Assembly (NCBI GenBank): GCA_029204225.1
Contig: CM055109.1
Location: forward strand, 42,548,044 to 42,612,043
Length of the DNA: 64,000 nucleotides
Source: Diphasiastrum complanatum
Taxonomy: Eukaryota > Streptophyta > Lycopodiopsida > Lycopodiales > Lycopodiaceae
Reading direction: 5' to 3'
The translations under genes were made by a program, and so were the position numbers. The notes below the pieces were generated by a model. The model worked only from the letters and a program-made list of their open reading frames with translations, was not told the DNA's origin and made no database searches. This document shows positions 23,338-34,814 of this stretch, one piece after another. Numbering within the stretch: position 1 is the first letter of the stretch; every line of letters starts with the position of its first letter.

Positions 23338-23439
23338 GTAAGGTTCTGGCATAAAGGTTTAAAATACAATGTTTTCGAAAAATTTCATTTGAGCCACTTT
23401 TTTTTTTTTACTGCAATACAAACTAATGATTTTGAAACT

Positions 23440-23660
23440 GTTGTAGTGAAAATGGTGAATTTCATCCCACATGATACAATTCTTTTTGAAGACTAATTTG
23501 TTGAGAAGTTGATACGTTCTATACACATACGCGGATGGAAATGAATGTGTACTCCATTAGATGAATTCCAATAGATACACACACCTACATATTGTGAGCG
23601 TTTTGCATAAAGATGACCAATAGATACACACACCTACATATTGTGAGCGTGTTGCAATCA
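23440..23660 (+). pseudogene. Probable middle exon between the H3-like and Ulp1-like parts
   Basis: After the acceptor-like ACTGTTGTAG a frame reads MVNFIPHDTILFED, a stop, then FVEKLIRSIHIRGWK, a stop, MCTPLDEFQ, a stop, and IHTPTYCERFA. The peptide is coherent apart from the stops, so an eroded exon is likely. A tandem repeat of about 50 bp (AATAGATACACACACCTACA at about 23568 and 23617) lies at its end. Confidence 0.4.
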
Positions 23661-23842
23661 ACTTTGGGCACAAATCACCATAAAAGATGCAAGAACATTC
23701 ACACGTATTGAAATGATTGATGCAAACGTAATTAAAAAAAAAAACGCAATTTTTGTCGCATGATTAGGTTTAATCTCAGAATACATGTATTTTTTTATAA
23801 CATACTTGCATTAAGTATATTGATTGTTTTTTTAATGTTCAG

Positions 23843-24139
23843 TCTTCCCAACAAAAAGATGGCTATAGTTGTGGATGGTACACCATTTTTAATGGAAAAT
23901 CAATTTTCGAGTGGCTCTCCATGCAAGATAAATTTCTTGATCTAGAAAAGGTAATAATTTTCTGTACTATATTTCTCATATCAAAATTCTGGTTTTACTT
24001 CTTCAAACATCCGTTTTCTAATTATCAAATGTTATGGCATGATTTTGTAGTTCTCTTGTTCAAATGTTTTTTCACCAGGTTTCGACAAGAGATGATTAAA
24101 ATTGTTGTAGAAAACTCAATGCCTAGTGTGCATACATAA
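23843..24139 (+). pseudogene. Ulp1/C48-peptidase-like catalytic exon and terminal exon, copy 1
   Basis: After a T-rich acceptor (TTTAATGTTCAG) comes a 108-bp, phase-0 exon (23843-23950) containing QQKDGYSCGWYTIF and SIFEWLSMQ, closed by the donor GAAAAG|GTAATA. Gln followed six to seven residues later by Cys-Gly in a Q-x-D/N-G-x-x-C-G context is the signature of the Ulp1/SENP cysteine peptidases. These remove SUMO from proteins and are often carried by plant transposons. A second acceptor (TTTTTTCACCAG) starts a short last exon with FRQEMIKIVVENSM, resembling the C-terminal helix, ending at TAA 24137-24139. The frame is also open straight through the intron. The His and Asp of the triad would lie in earlier exons that I could not locate. 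Confidence 0.6.
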
Positions 24140-24939
24140 TGTTTGCCAAAACTACTCGCTTTAGGCGAAATGGTGTGGTGTTAGAGACACGAAAGAACAA
24201 AGAGAAAGTAGAATTGTGAATACGCATTGTACATATAAGAAAATGCTACGCTTCCAACTCGTCTAACTACATGTGAACTTCCACAAGCTCTCTCTCTTCT
24301 CTTTAGCATTTCTGAACCCTCAAGGTTGGAAATGGTTGTCAGGTTCTCTCTTGGATCACAATTTGAGCACTTAGTGACCTACCATGGCCTTCTAGTCGCA
24401 CCTTACCCTACTGTGGTGCGTGCCCATCCTTGATTTATAGCTTCAAAAAAGGTGGTGTGTTTAAAAAGATCCAGTCTTTTATCACTGTAAACCCTAGCCT
24501 CTCAAAAAACCAACCACATTTTTTGGACTTTTCTCAGTCTTTTTCTAATATTTCAATTGTAGCCTTTCACATCCTTTAGGTCGCCCTGCTTCTAGTTGTT
24601 CAATGGAACTGGCGACACACAATTCGGTGTGGTATGTAATGCACACCATATAAAACTATCTCGAAAATTGTCCTATGCATGAAATTTTAAGAGCAATCCT
24701 GGCGAACTCAATTCTTGGAAAAACAAATTAAGGCTTTTTGATGTAATAGCAAGATCTGGCTTGCTTATGAGAACTCTATTAAATTTTCTTGTGACCAATT
24801 TGATGCACTACAACTTTCAAATAAGTTGATTTACAATTCACCAGCCTTTTCCAGTTCTTCTCAAAAAATTGTCATGGATTTACCTTAGATTTCTTAGAAA
24901 TTTGATTCACCTGCTTATCAACTAGTTGCAATCAACCTT

Positions 24940-24951
24940 GCTCTGATACCA
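24940..24951 (-). promoter_or_regulatory. Primer-binding-site-like sequence (minus strand)
   Basis: The complement reads TGGTATCAGAGC, as in the copia element at 15902. The adjoining sequence does not show a clean CA terminus, so the LTR to its right is undefined. Confidence 0.5.
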
Positions 24952-26159
24952 AAATCTACATCTAATTGATCAAACACACACAAGTGCATTCAATGGAAAA
25001 GTACTCCACATCAAACTGCATCTTCCACACGCACTTTGCAAAAGGATTAACTACCAACTAAATAGGGCTTAGTGCTTTGATAGGCACTAGCCTAGTAGTT
25101 TAGTAGTCTAGAGAGAGAAATATCATGAAAGTAACGATTAAGCATTGCCTTTCTAATTAAATGGCAAAAGGCTCTTGACTTTGAGTTTGACTCATCAATG
25201 AAAAAATGAACATGGGCTGTGGTGGATCTTCTAGCAAATAGTTCCATTGTGAGCTTCAAATGGATCTTACAACAAAAATACAATGTAGATGAATTGATTT
25301 TTTGCTTCAAAACAATTGTCTCTCAAGTACTTTGAGATCAATATTGAATACATATAATACTAACCAAATCTCAAGAACACAAACTCATTAAATTAATGAT
25401 GATAAATCCTCCATCTATTCACTTATTAGTCAAGACATCCATGTCAACAACGGTTGACAAGTTGGATAAGAATTTTATGCAACATTGGCAACCTAGCCTT
25501 GAATCATGGTATGTGCACATAAGGGACAAAATGAAAGCTTTGTTCTCCACATAAATGGTCGTAATTGGGTGCCCTTTATTATCTCACCTTGACCTCACAT
25601 TTTAAAGTCATGACCGTTATGATATGGACTATCGTAGTTACTTTTTCAAAGCAACATGAAATAATTTTTCTATTTAAAAAAAAAAGGGACACAAAAACAT
25701 CTTAGCTAAATTTTGCATCATGTATGGGGTGTTGATATCTTCACAAAATTCTTGGAAAAAGAGCTATTTGAGAAGCGTATATCATTTCATGGAATCAAGA
25801 AGAGATCTATCTTCAATTGATGCAAACTTGGTGTACACTCGTAGGTTATACTTTCTATGTACTTTTTAGCACGTGTGAGGACACAAATCAATGTGCTTGA
25901 TCTTCCAAGGTGGGTGTGATTGTACATGAAACTATCACTTGATTGCAGAAGCAATCTTCCTAGACAATTTTCAAGACAAGAGCACACAAGCATTCATTAA
26001 TGATCATCCACACTTTCTCACTCAAACCAAACACTTAACATGGAAAAAACTAAGTCCCAACTACATACAAAGAGTGAGAGAGAGCCCTTGCTCTCGGATA
26101 GAGAGAGAAAGATAGACTAGCTCTCGGGTAGAGAGAGAATAGAAGAGAAACACTCCAAA

Positions 26160-26410
26160 ATTGTGATTCTCTTTCATATAGTACTAGCACGAGATCTAGC
26201 ATGATGAAATGTTATAGAATGATTGGACCTCGTTGATTGTCTTTCTATATCATGATTGGACCCCTAGATTTGAACCTCTCATCATGATTGGACCTCATAA
26301 TTTTCACCTCACAATTTGATGTTCACCTCTAAACATGATTGGTCCACATGTAATGCACCTCTTAAAGTGATGGGCCTTGCGATCTACACCTCTATAGGTG
26401 ATTGGGCCAA
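26160..26410. repeat. Degenerate tandem phrases around ATGATTGGACC
   Basis: At least six spaced copies of a (C/A)ATGATTGG(A/T)CC-like phrase, several followed by CACCTCT. They could be promoter-proximal repeats of an LTR. Confidence 0.55.
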
Positions 26411-26924
26411 ATGGATGCATTTCAATCCTAACATTATGTGACAAATGTCACTATCTCACTAGAACTCAAGTTTGAGGCCTATTGACTATTCAAACTCAAC
26501 ATAAATGAACTAAAATGATTAGGTCTACGCTCCACACGTGCGAACATGGTCCACACATGCGAGATTTACATATGTACATGAAAGTATAAATCAATAAAGC
26601 CAGTTAGGATATGGACCAGTGAATTCCATGCTCAGATCATCTCATTTTGCATTGTATGCTGCCTATGTTGATCTGAGTAAGCATGAAAACTATGAGCTCT
26701 TGGATCCGTACAAAAGAAGGAAATGGTTGCATGACTGTAAATTGCAACTTTCATTAAAAAAAGTGTCAGAAGTAGAGTAGATATTGGAGAATTGAACTTT
26801 GTGAAATTTTCCATTTAATATACAAAATTTCTCTGTATGTCTATTGCCTATTGGCTTGTATACTATTTGCATGATTTTTTTAATTTGTTATAATTCGTCG
26901 ATTTTGTATTATGACAAATTTGGA

Positions 26925-29330
26925 TTCTTATGTAAAACTATTGGAAAAGTTGCAGTATATAGCTGTTCTTTGTGCTAGTCCCACCATGTTGTGTACTTTT
27001 ATGAAATGCCGCTCTTGCTTGCCAATGAGATTTTTCCATTCCTTGCGATGACCATATGCTAAGACTTCCACTATTTCTTGCAAAAAATGTCGAATGATGC
27101 CGTAATATGTGCTGCATGTCATAAAAACAAAATCTAAATCAATAATATAAGTAACTAAATTAATTGCACATATTTGTCTAATAATAGTGTAACATCAAAA
27201 TCTTACCATATAATGTGTTATATGATCTACACCCCATGCACTTGAACTACTTCCACAATTTCACTGGTTGTTTTCTGTATCATTTGTATTTCAATATTTG
27301 AAACTTTATCTTTTCTCAAGTATATCACCATGTTGTTTAATTTTCTCCAAACTTATACTTTGTGTAGACGAGTAGAACTTTCTTCTTCGAAATCTTGAGT
27401 TGCAGCTATTATCTCTTTCCAAACCGAGTATTGAATCTTGGATTCTTTGCTAGAATAATTTGATAAAAATCTACAAGCTTTGGATCCTCCAATGCTCGGC
27501 TTGCATGAAATATTTCCTGTTTGACCTGATAGCTTGTCGTCTTTTTTAATTTTAACATGGCTTTTATGTAAGCCTACTTTAGACAAGACATCCTCTAATC
27601 TGGAAATAGCTTCTTTCGAAGATGACTCTGGCTCGAAATTCCATGCAAACAAGATGTGAAGACATATTTTTTTTTTATTATACGCACCTCTGCATGCAAT
27701 GTACAGATATGAACATTCTGAAGTAGAATCGGTAGTATTGGGTTCCAATTAGAATCTTCTTGATCTCTTACTATTCATGAACTCCTTGTCATGTCTTTTG
27801 CTGTCTTCATGCAATACAAACAAGGGTGTTTAGAATTAGTGCCATGGAATACATTGAACATACATTTTAATGTCTTTAGATCTCCTGTTAAATGTCATTC
27901 TATGTTGAAAGTGCCAATTCTAGAAACATTGAGTGGATCTCCCTCCATGTGATTTTTGATGGTGGCAAGATATGACGTTCTACTAATATCCATGAGAGAA
28001 TGTCATGGTCTTTTTTCATCACCTATAAGAGAAACAAAAAATTGATTTAGCATAATATTAACACACAGAGAAGATTTTCCAAATGAAATCCATATTAGAT
28101 CATCCCTATTGAATATGTGAAGGAACTACTATACCTGAAAAACTGTCAACCGTCAAATATCATTTTCTGATTGAACACTGAAGTTGAGGCCTTCTGAGTC
28201 TTCTGAATTTGAAAGTTTTCCAATCATGATCGTAAGACTGACTCCCTCCATTTTTTGTCCTTTTATAATTTCAGACTCGTAACAACTTGAGAACAACTAT
28301 CAACTTGTTATTGACATTTTCATTTGTAATACCGTAAAAATTTATGATGAATGTTAGTAACTGATTAATGTCAATAAATAGATTATTGGAATTGTCATAT
28401 GCTAGACATTCTCCTTTCGAACAATACACTTCATTGATATGAGATGGATTACCAACTATTGTCTGCATACTTTGGCTTAAAATGTCTTTTTTTTTTTTTT
28501 TCAAAAGATGAAATGGTCGTGGAATTGAAAACTTTTTAATACTTACCTGTGCAAATGCCTCCTTTATCATCTTAAACATTTTTGCATATGCTTCTCTATT
28601 GATGCTAGAAAAATCACATGCCTCCTGAACCAATGTAGTGTCCAATATTTTTTCAACTTCATTCATAATGTTATCAATAACTGAAGCCTTAATTTTTTTC
28701 ATTTTGTTATTGTTTAACATTGATTTCATAGATTTAGAAGTCAAAATAGAACCTAGTGAGTTTCCAATGGAAATCTCATCGGCCAAATGGTCTTCATCAA
28801 CCAATGTTGATCTGCATTACAAACATAATGTTCATAAAAATGTCAGTAGAGATTAGGACACTCATAGTATTCACAACAACATAATAAACAAATCAATAGA
28901 AAGTTGAAATTAATAAATAACAAAACTAGTGATTATGATTGAATCAAAAAGTTCAAGCAATATTAAACCAAATAAGCTATAACTTACTTGAATGCACGGA
29001 TTCGTCTTTTTCGATAACCTCCTATATGGATGATAGATCACATATATCCTTGGTTACCAGTTTTTTTCTCTTGTCGCTTCTGACCTTTCTGTTGAGTACA
29101 TCCATATCTTTAACAAGAGACAAATATGAGATACGCACGGATTGAAATGCAATTTTTTTATCTCATCATTGCTAGTTGTAAAACGACGCAAAGAAGATTT
29201 CAACGTTTGGATCTCCTTCTTGAACATCTCATTTTCTTCCAAACAAGTTTTCAACTTTGTAGATTTGTCTTCGCACTCCTTTGATATTTTCCTTAATGCC
29301 TCTTCCAAATAATGTATTCTTTGCATTGAT
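26925..29330 (-). pseudogene. Intron-containing transposase-like relic of unassigned family
   Basis: Minus-strand exon-like blocks occur in order. First is an N-terminal coiled coil (29326-29130: RIHYLEEALRKISKECEDKS). Next is a Lys-rich block (28804-28500). Around 28010-27780 is a block reading SRIGTFNIE, stop, HLTGDLKTLKCMF and KHPCLYCMKTAKDM after a good acceptor (TTTGTTTCTCTTATAG). A block at 27700-27353 has ICTLHAEVRI in one frame and ISRLEDVLSKVGLHKSHVKI in another. The final block (27115-26928, acceptor TATGACATGCAG) has YYGIIRHFLQEIVEVLAYGH and ends at TAA. A GDLK...G...CxxC motif followed by a late helical block is seen in some eukaryotic DNA-transposon proteins, which is the basis for the tentative call. 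Frameshifts and stops are frequent. Confidence 0.4.
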
Positions 29331-29893
29331 TAATTATCTATATATGTCATGGCAAAAATGGCCTTTTGGGCAATTTGGGTTGCTTTGAATTTTTTGTCCT
29401 GAGCGGAGCATATTCTGGTGATAGATCCACATGAAGATGATAAAGCTTTCTCATCCAGTACGGTAGTATAGTAACAAACAACACAATGACAGTAATAGAG
29501 CTGGAGATGGCGCTAATCAACCCTGGAGATAGAGATGGCGTAGGCTTTGTTTCTGAAATGTCACTCCTAATTCAAATTTTTGAGTGTTCCCAACTATTGG
29601 AGGAAATATTTCAACATTTTGAAGATTATACTTTAACTATGGTTAAGAACCAATGAAGTTTGATATGACTAAAATAAGATACATTTTCATGGAAAATAGT
29701 GTGGGCAGATGCGCAAAGAAGCTAGAAAATGATATCTTAATTAATTTATTGTTATTTTTCTCTCTCCTACATGGCATTTCGTATAGGGCCGTCTTTGGGC
29801 CCATATTTCCTTTAATGACAAAAGTTCATAATATTGTAGATTGATCATGATCAAGTGTCATCAATTCTCTGTGTTGGATTTGGTAGTTTTTGT
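29331..29893. other. No recognised feature
   Basis: AT-rich interval between the transposase-like relic and the zinc-knuckle mini-ORF. Confidence 0.35.
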
Positions 29894-30040
29894 TCAAGAA
29901 AGAGATTTGAGAGGTTCCATATCTTTGTGATTTCTGCTTTGATCCTTTTTCATTATGTAGCACTTGAAGGCCAAATGCCCCATCCTGCCACAATAGTAGC
30001 ACCTTGATTTGGACCTTCCATTTGCCTCTATTGATGCCAT
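29894..30040 (-). CDS. 48-residue zinc-knuckle protein, likely gag remnant
   Basis: A short minus-strand ORF starts MASIEANGRSKS and carries CYYCGRMGHLAFKC, a perfect CX2CX4HX4C zinc knuckle, then a basic/acidic tail ending at TGA. Such knuckles bind nucleic acid in retroelement Gag nucleocapsids and in some host RNA-binding proteins. It lies 0.13 kb downstream of the coiled-coil relic ORF on the same strand. They may be halves of one gag-like gene, but that is inference. Confidence 0.45.
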   Translation of the reverse strand: MASIEANGRSKSRCYYCGRMGHLAFKCYIMKKDQSRNHKDMEPLKSLS

Positions 30041-30164
30041 GGTAAGAAGTACTTGTACACAAAGTAAAAATCTGTGAAATGACTCTTCAAACTGATTTTG
30101 TGACCCTCAAGACACTATATTTGAACACATCAAAAATCTAGAAAGATCTAGATCACAATTCTAA

Positions 30165-32030
30165 GAATCAATCTTCACCCAACAAACTAGTCACCTTAGA
30201 AAATGGACCTTGCCTTGGGGCCTGAGGCCCGGCTTCCAACACCTGAGTGGCAGTCTTTTCATATTCATTGATGGTCGCTTTGGCCTTTGCCAACTCCGTT
30301 GAAGCTGCACCCTTGAATCTGTCAAAGTAGTCTTGGAATCCTTGAAGGGCCACTTTATAGGTTTCAACCTTTTTAAACAAATACGCGATTTACGTCGGAG
30401 TTACCGGATGATCAGATATTTGTGTCTGTAGATATGCATCACGCTCAAGGGTGGTCGTATCCAATTCACCTTGGAGACGTTTGCGATCTTGTTCAGCCAT
30501 CTGTAGTTGACCCTGGAGCAGCTGCACTTGTTGCTTTGCATCCAACACGACCCTGTCCACTTGGTCTTGGGCGGTTGTGAGGGCATTCTGCAGGGAACTG
30601 ACATAATCCTCTAGGTGATCAGCCAATTGTTGTGGCTTCTTCTTCTCAGCTTCAGACTTAGCTTCATGCTGCTTGGCGATCTTCAATTCTTTGTCCAACT
30701 GATTCACTTTCTAGCTAATGAGCATATTCTCAGATCCCATATCTGAAATGCACTGCTCCATTTCTTTTTTCTTATCCAACATAGACTGGATCACTTGCGC
30801 AAGGCTTGAGACTAAACCGAGAGCATCACTAGAATCTACTGTTGTGGAGGTGGTAGCAGCAGAAGAACCTGGTGGTATTGTCTTTGGTTGGCGTGGAGCA
30901 GGTGCCTGTAACTCTTCTTCTTCAAAGAGGTCTCCTTCTTCATAGCCCTCAGACACTGTGGCATCGAACTACTTTGGTGATTTGACAACTTGCCTGACCC
31001 GAATTGTGGTTGGTGCAGCAGCTTCAACTTGATCTTGTTGGTTGATCTGAAAAGAGTCTTCAAAACTAGTAGTAGTATCATGGAACTATTCGAATCCTCT
31101 TCCAGGGGATTGGAGTTCAAAGGGCGTAGGGCTCTGGGGCATTACAAAAACTTTTGAGGCCCCAAGGGGGTCGGAATCATCGAACATGTTAGTTCAGTGC
31201 GAATAGCAACAGGGGGTGGAAGTGCAGCTGAAGATGTTTGCCTAGTACGACGTTGTGACGCGGAAGGCGAGTCAAGAATGACGATCTCACTGCATGGACG
31301 ACATCGACTATGTGAGCTGGATGCCTGTTGAGATGACTCTGTCGGAGCTTCTTCATAGATAGATAGCACGGAATCCATACAAGAACCATGGATTTTATTT
31401 TCAAGGTGGGAGGCTGCTAGGAGTGACAACATAGGGCCAGCAGCAAATTGTTGCTTGGTATTGCTCTTGATGGCTCGTTTGAGCTTTCCAAAGACAGTCT
31501 TGAACCAGTTATATGGTTTAAGAGGAGCCTTGGCTATCTTGGTGTGAGACTCAACTATCTTATTCAAAATCTGGGAAGTAATACGGCCTTTCCTAAGGTT
31601 GCCAACCATCAAGAAATTGTTGAGCTAAGTAGCAGCCTGAATGGCAAGATCAGTAGTGGCCTCTAGAAGATAGTTGTCATTAGTCCAGTGCAGATCATTG
31701 GTAATGTCAATATAAGGCTTAATAGCCTGTTTGGCTTGCTTATGGTTTGGTGAGGCTTGGGTACCAGATGTTATCCCTATGGCAGCAAGGGTGGCCTCAG
31801 TCACGCGCACCTTGTGTGTGGCTCCCTGAAAGTAATGTTAAATTTTGGATTTCTCCTCCTTCTCCAAGAAGGCTCTCTCATGAATACCCATTGCAGAAAG
31901 CAGAGGATCCGCAAGGGTCATCCACTGAGTGACCATGCTTGTGCTAGGAAGGATCACAATATCCGTTGCAGATGGGACATCACGATGGATAGTCTAACGT
32001 GGCGACTGAGACGTATATGTGGAAGACATG
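30165..32030 (-). pseudogene. Long coiled-coil ORF relic, gag-like, family unknown
   Basis: From an ATG near 32028 the minus strand encodes an almost continuous protein of roughly 600 codons, interrupted mainly by single stops and about one frame change. The N-terminal third includes VRVTEATLAAIGITSGTQ and ILNKIVESHTKIAKAPLKPY. The middle is Ser/Pro/Gln-rich with acidic patches (EGDLFEEEELQAPAPRQ). The C-terminal third is strongly helical with heptads: QLDKELKIAKQHEAKSEAEK, LQNALTTAQDQVDRVVLDAK, LQMAEQDRKRLQGELDTTTL. It ends with FSKVTSLLGED and TGA at about 30168. Stops at about 30390 (TAA) and 30711 (TAG) sit between open stretches and look like C-to-T changes of Gln codons. There is no protease or RT beside it. 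It could be the gag-like ORF of a non-autonomous retroelement. Confidence 0.5.
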
Positions 32031-32363
32031 ATGGAAAAGAACAGAAACTGAAAGTAATAGGCATGAGTGTATATCAGAAAACAGTACAAAAAGTTTTGAA
32101 GGCTTTGGTCGCTGGAAAAATTGGCAAGAGCTTCGCTAGCACGAGTGAGAAATGAATTGAATTCAGCCAACTTATAGCCCAAGTAGCTAAGGTCCAATAG
32201 TTCGTCCATGCCCGATATGTCGTCTTGGACTTAGCTTGTGGATGCCTGATTAGTCGGTGTAGCCCGATAGAGAAAACTGTAAGGAGAGATAGGAAAACAC
32301 TAAAGCTTTGAAATGTAGAAACACAAGGTTTTTTTAGCTTTATCATCAAAGGAGAAAAAGTCA

Positions 32364-33568
32364 TTGCAAAAGGGATTAGAGATCTCTTCAAGCTTAAGTG
32401 TGAGAACTAATTACATGTTGGAAGTGACAGAAGCCAAGAGAGAGCTCATTTCTCAAGAGGAGAGGATGGAGCACTCAAATCCCAATCCCATGGATGATGA
32501 CTCCTATGTTCACATCAAGAATGATGTTTCTTATGTGATTGAAAGTGTTGCAGGTGGTGATGTCAAGGAGGCTTCAAGAATCAAGGAGGAGCACCAAGAA
32601 TATGATCTGGAGGAGCCATCTCAAGGTTCAAGTGTGCCACAGATTGATGAGGAGAGTCCTTCTTCTCAAGTTATGATTCCAAGAAGAATCTCAAGAGACA
32701 TGATTGAGCCTATGTGGCTCACATTTCAAGGGAAAGAGGAGCACATTTCAAGTGGTATACACCTCAAAACATTTTGCTTCTCTTATGTCATTTGATGAAT
32801 CAATTTGCTCTATTGAGACTCGTGCATCTCAAAGTTGGAGTAAAGCTATACTAGTTGAGTATGATGTCTCTCTTGAGAACATAGTTGATGTTTTTGATGG
32901 TTTGAAATTGATTTTAGATCAATTAGAAAGCAAATGGTTATTTCATCAAATGTATGCTCTTGAGTCTTGCAAGAGCAAAAGTGATTTATTCACTCATGGT
33001 GTGAAAAATTGTGTGTTTTCATGTTGTGAGGCAACTTGTAAACACATTATGAGAATAAGTGAATCATCATCTAAGGACACTTATATCCACGATGATGTAT
33101 TTAGTATCATGAGATCTAACATTAGCATGGATTCCAAGCATAAAGACAAGATGCAAACTCTTTGTTATTTTAGTATTCATAGTCTTGCCAATCTTGATGT
33201 GTCTGATTCTCAAGATCTTGGTAACATGATGATGGATCTTTGTGATTCTTTTGAGTCAAGGAGGACTCTTGATTTTCTTATGGAGTTGCAGTTATTTTCA
33301 AGGAGGAGGAGCTTTTGGATCAACCATATGCTTCAAGGATGGAACAAATCAATGGAAAAAGTGCTCAAGAGGTGGAAAGCTTCTCAAGATGCTTGGAGAT
33401 GGCTTTCAATCAAGGAAGCCTTGTCTTGCCTATGGTGACATTGCTGCAATATCAGACTTATTGGTTGGTCTTTTCATCAAGTTCATGCCAAAGGTTTTAC
33501 TTGAGAAGCTATTCTTAGCTACTTCAGTTTTGCAGAAAACTAGCATAGTTACATCAACTAAATTTTGA
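32364..33568 (+). pseudogene. Uncharacterised acidic ORF relic of about 350 codons
   Basis: Two overlapping plus frames (32364-32795 and 32704-33438) join into one protein if a frame change near 32750 is allowed. The first part is acidic and polar (NPNPMDDDSYVHIKNDVSYV, EEPSQGSSVPQIDEESPSS). The second is Ser/Cys-rich with spaced cysteines (LESCKSKSD, NCVFSCCEATCKHIM). A third frame stays open to 33568. I recognise no domain. It diverges from the coiled-coil relic on the minus strand with about 330 bp between their starts, so the two might share one mobile element. Low-complexity drift cannot be excluded. Confidence 0.35.
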
Positions 33569-33599
33569 GGAGTGTGAAGATTCAATTTATTCTATGCAC

Positions 33600-34735
33600 C
33601 CTCTTAAGATTATGTCTAAAAAAATGAGAAAGTGCCTTGATTTCCATAATCATTGTATTACCATGTTGATGAAACTTTGAATGGGCAACACTTATCTCAT
33701 TATTCTTGAAGAACTTCAAATAATGCCCCAATGCATGATCTCTTGAAAATTCTCCAGCTAAAAATCTCTGCCCTCCTCAACGAATTGCAAGATCATCAAG
33801 AAAAATTGTTTCCTAAAATTAAAAAAATGCAAAGTAAGCTCCAGTATAAAACCTAACATTATGGATCTACTAGGACAAGATAAGGTACAAAATTTACACA
33901 TTCGGCTTTGTCTTCCTCGATTACTGTCTCTCCATCAATATTATGTCCACCTTTCAATGTCAATAAGGTTGGTGAATAGACAATTGGTTTCGATAAACCA
34001 AGCTGACTTTGAAATCTGAGGATCTTCTATTCAGAAAAAAGATCTTCTTTTTGATGCATTTCCTCCACAACCATTTTCAAGTCATATTTAAAGATTCATG
34101 AAGCTCTTTGCTCAAAATGCAAAGAGTCTCGGCCCCTGTGAAATAAAAAAAATCCAATATATCCGATAGTGTCAAAAAAGAGTTATTATCTATATTATAA
34201 GTAGGCAATGTGATTAGAGAGTTATCAGAAGGAGAAAGGGTAGTGGTAGTTCTAGGGCCTATAAACGATGTCCTATTTCAAACAGTCCATCAAAATCTAT
34301 ACAATCATCTAAACTAACGCTTGTATCAATACAAAAAAGTTTCTATATCTACAGGCTTAGACTTGTCAGATTTTGTACCGTTGGAAGAAGCAGCTTCAGA
34401 AGTAGAAGAGACAGCTTCCAAATCGTCAAAAATATTTAACAAAAAAAAAAAAAAAACTGAAACTCTACAAATCTACATTTCTTATTATGTATTTGACAAT
34501 CATCTGCAGACTTGAAATCATTATGCAACTTGGTGAACATTCTGTCAAGCTTAGTTTTATAACTATGTATGTCGAGTGCCACCAAGTCTTGATAATGAAT
34601 CATGTCCTTATTCTGAGATCTGAATAAGGGGATATTGAGCGAAGACCTAAATCTAAGATAAATATCAAAAAATGCTTTCACACCAGGACCCTCTATAATA
34701 GACGAAAGAACAAAAAGAAAAGGAGAAAAAAGTGA
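33600..34735 (-). pseudogene. Minus-strand exon relics, unknown protein
   Basis: The frame 34716-34480 reads GPGVKAFFDIYLRFRSSLNI, YQDLVALDIHSYKTKLDRMF and KLHNDFKSADDC. After a T-run, further blocks read NIFDDLEAVSSTSEAASS (about 34430), SLITLPTYNIDNNSFL and TLCILSKELHESL (about 34200-34080), and SKPIVYSPTLLTLKG (about 34000-33950). The blocks are coherent, separated by stops and possible introns, and face away from H3-like copy 2. No family is recognised. Confidence 0.3.
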
Positions 34736-34814
34736 CTTAAAAGGAATTAAAATTAGACATTACAACAAAAAAAATACAAAAAAAAAAAGATTCTGAAAAA
34801 ATATAAAATCAAGA

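Larger units (their letters stand above)
24140..26600. other. Unassigned DNA with LTR-element debris
   Basis: Contains one primer-binding-site-like sequence on the minus strand (24940-24951) and, at about 26160-26410, an array of phrases of the type ATGATTGGACCTC...CACCTCT. A TGTTAGAGACAC terminus near 24178 could be an LTR end. No gag or pol peptide was recognised. Confidence 0.35.

Noticed and set aside
23568-23665. Short direct repeats as a possible CRISPR-like array
   Set aside because: Only two units of a plain tandem duplication in plant DNA, with no regular spacers.
21736-34681. A conserved divergent partner gene beside both H3-like copies
   Set aside because: Minus-strand blocks occur upstream of both copies, but the peptides at 22107-21895 and 34716-34480 do not align by eye, so a shared partner is not claimed.
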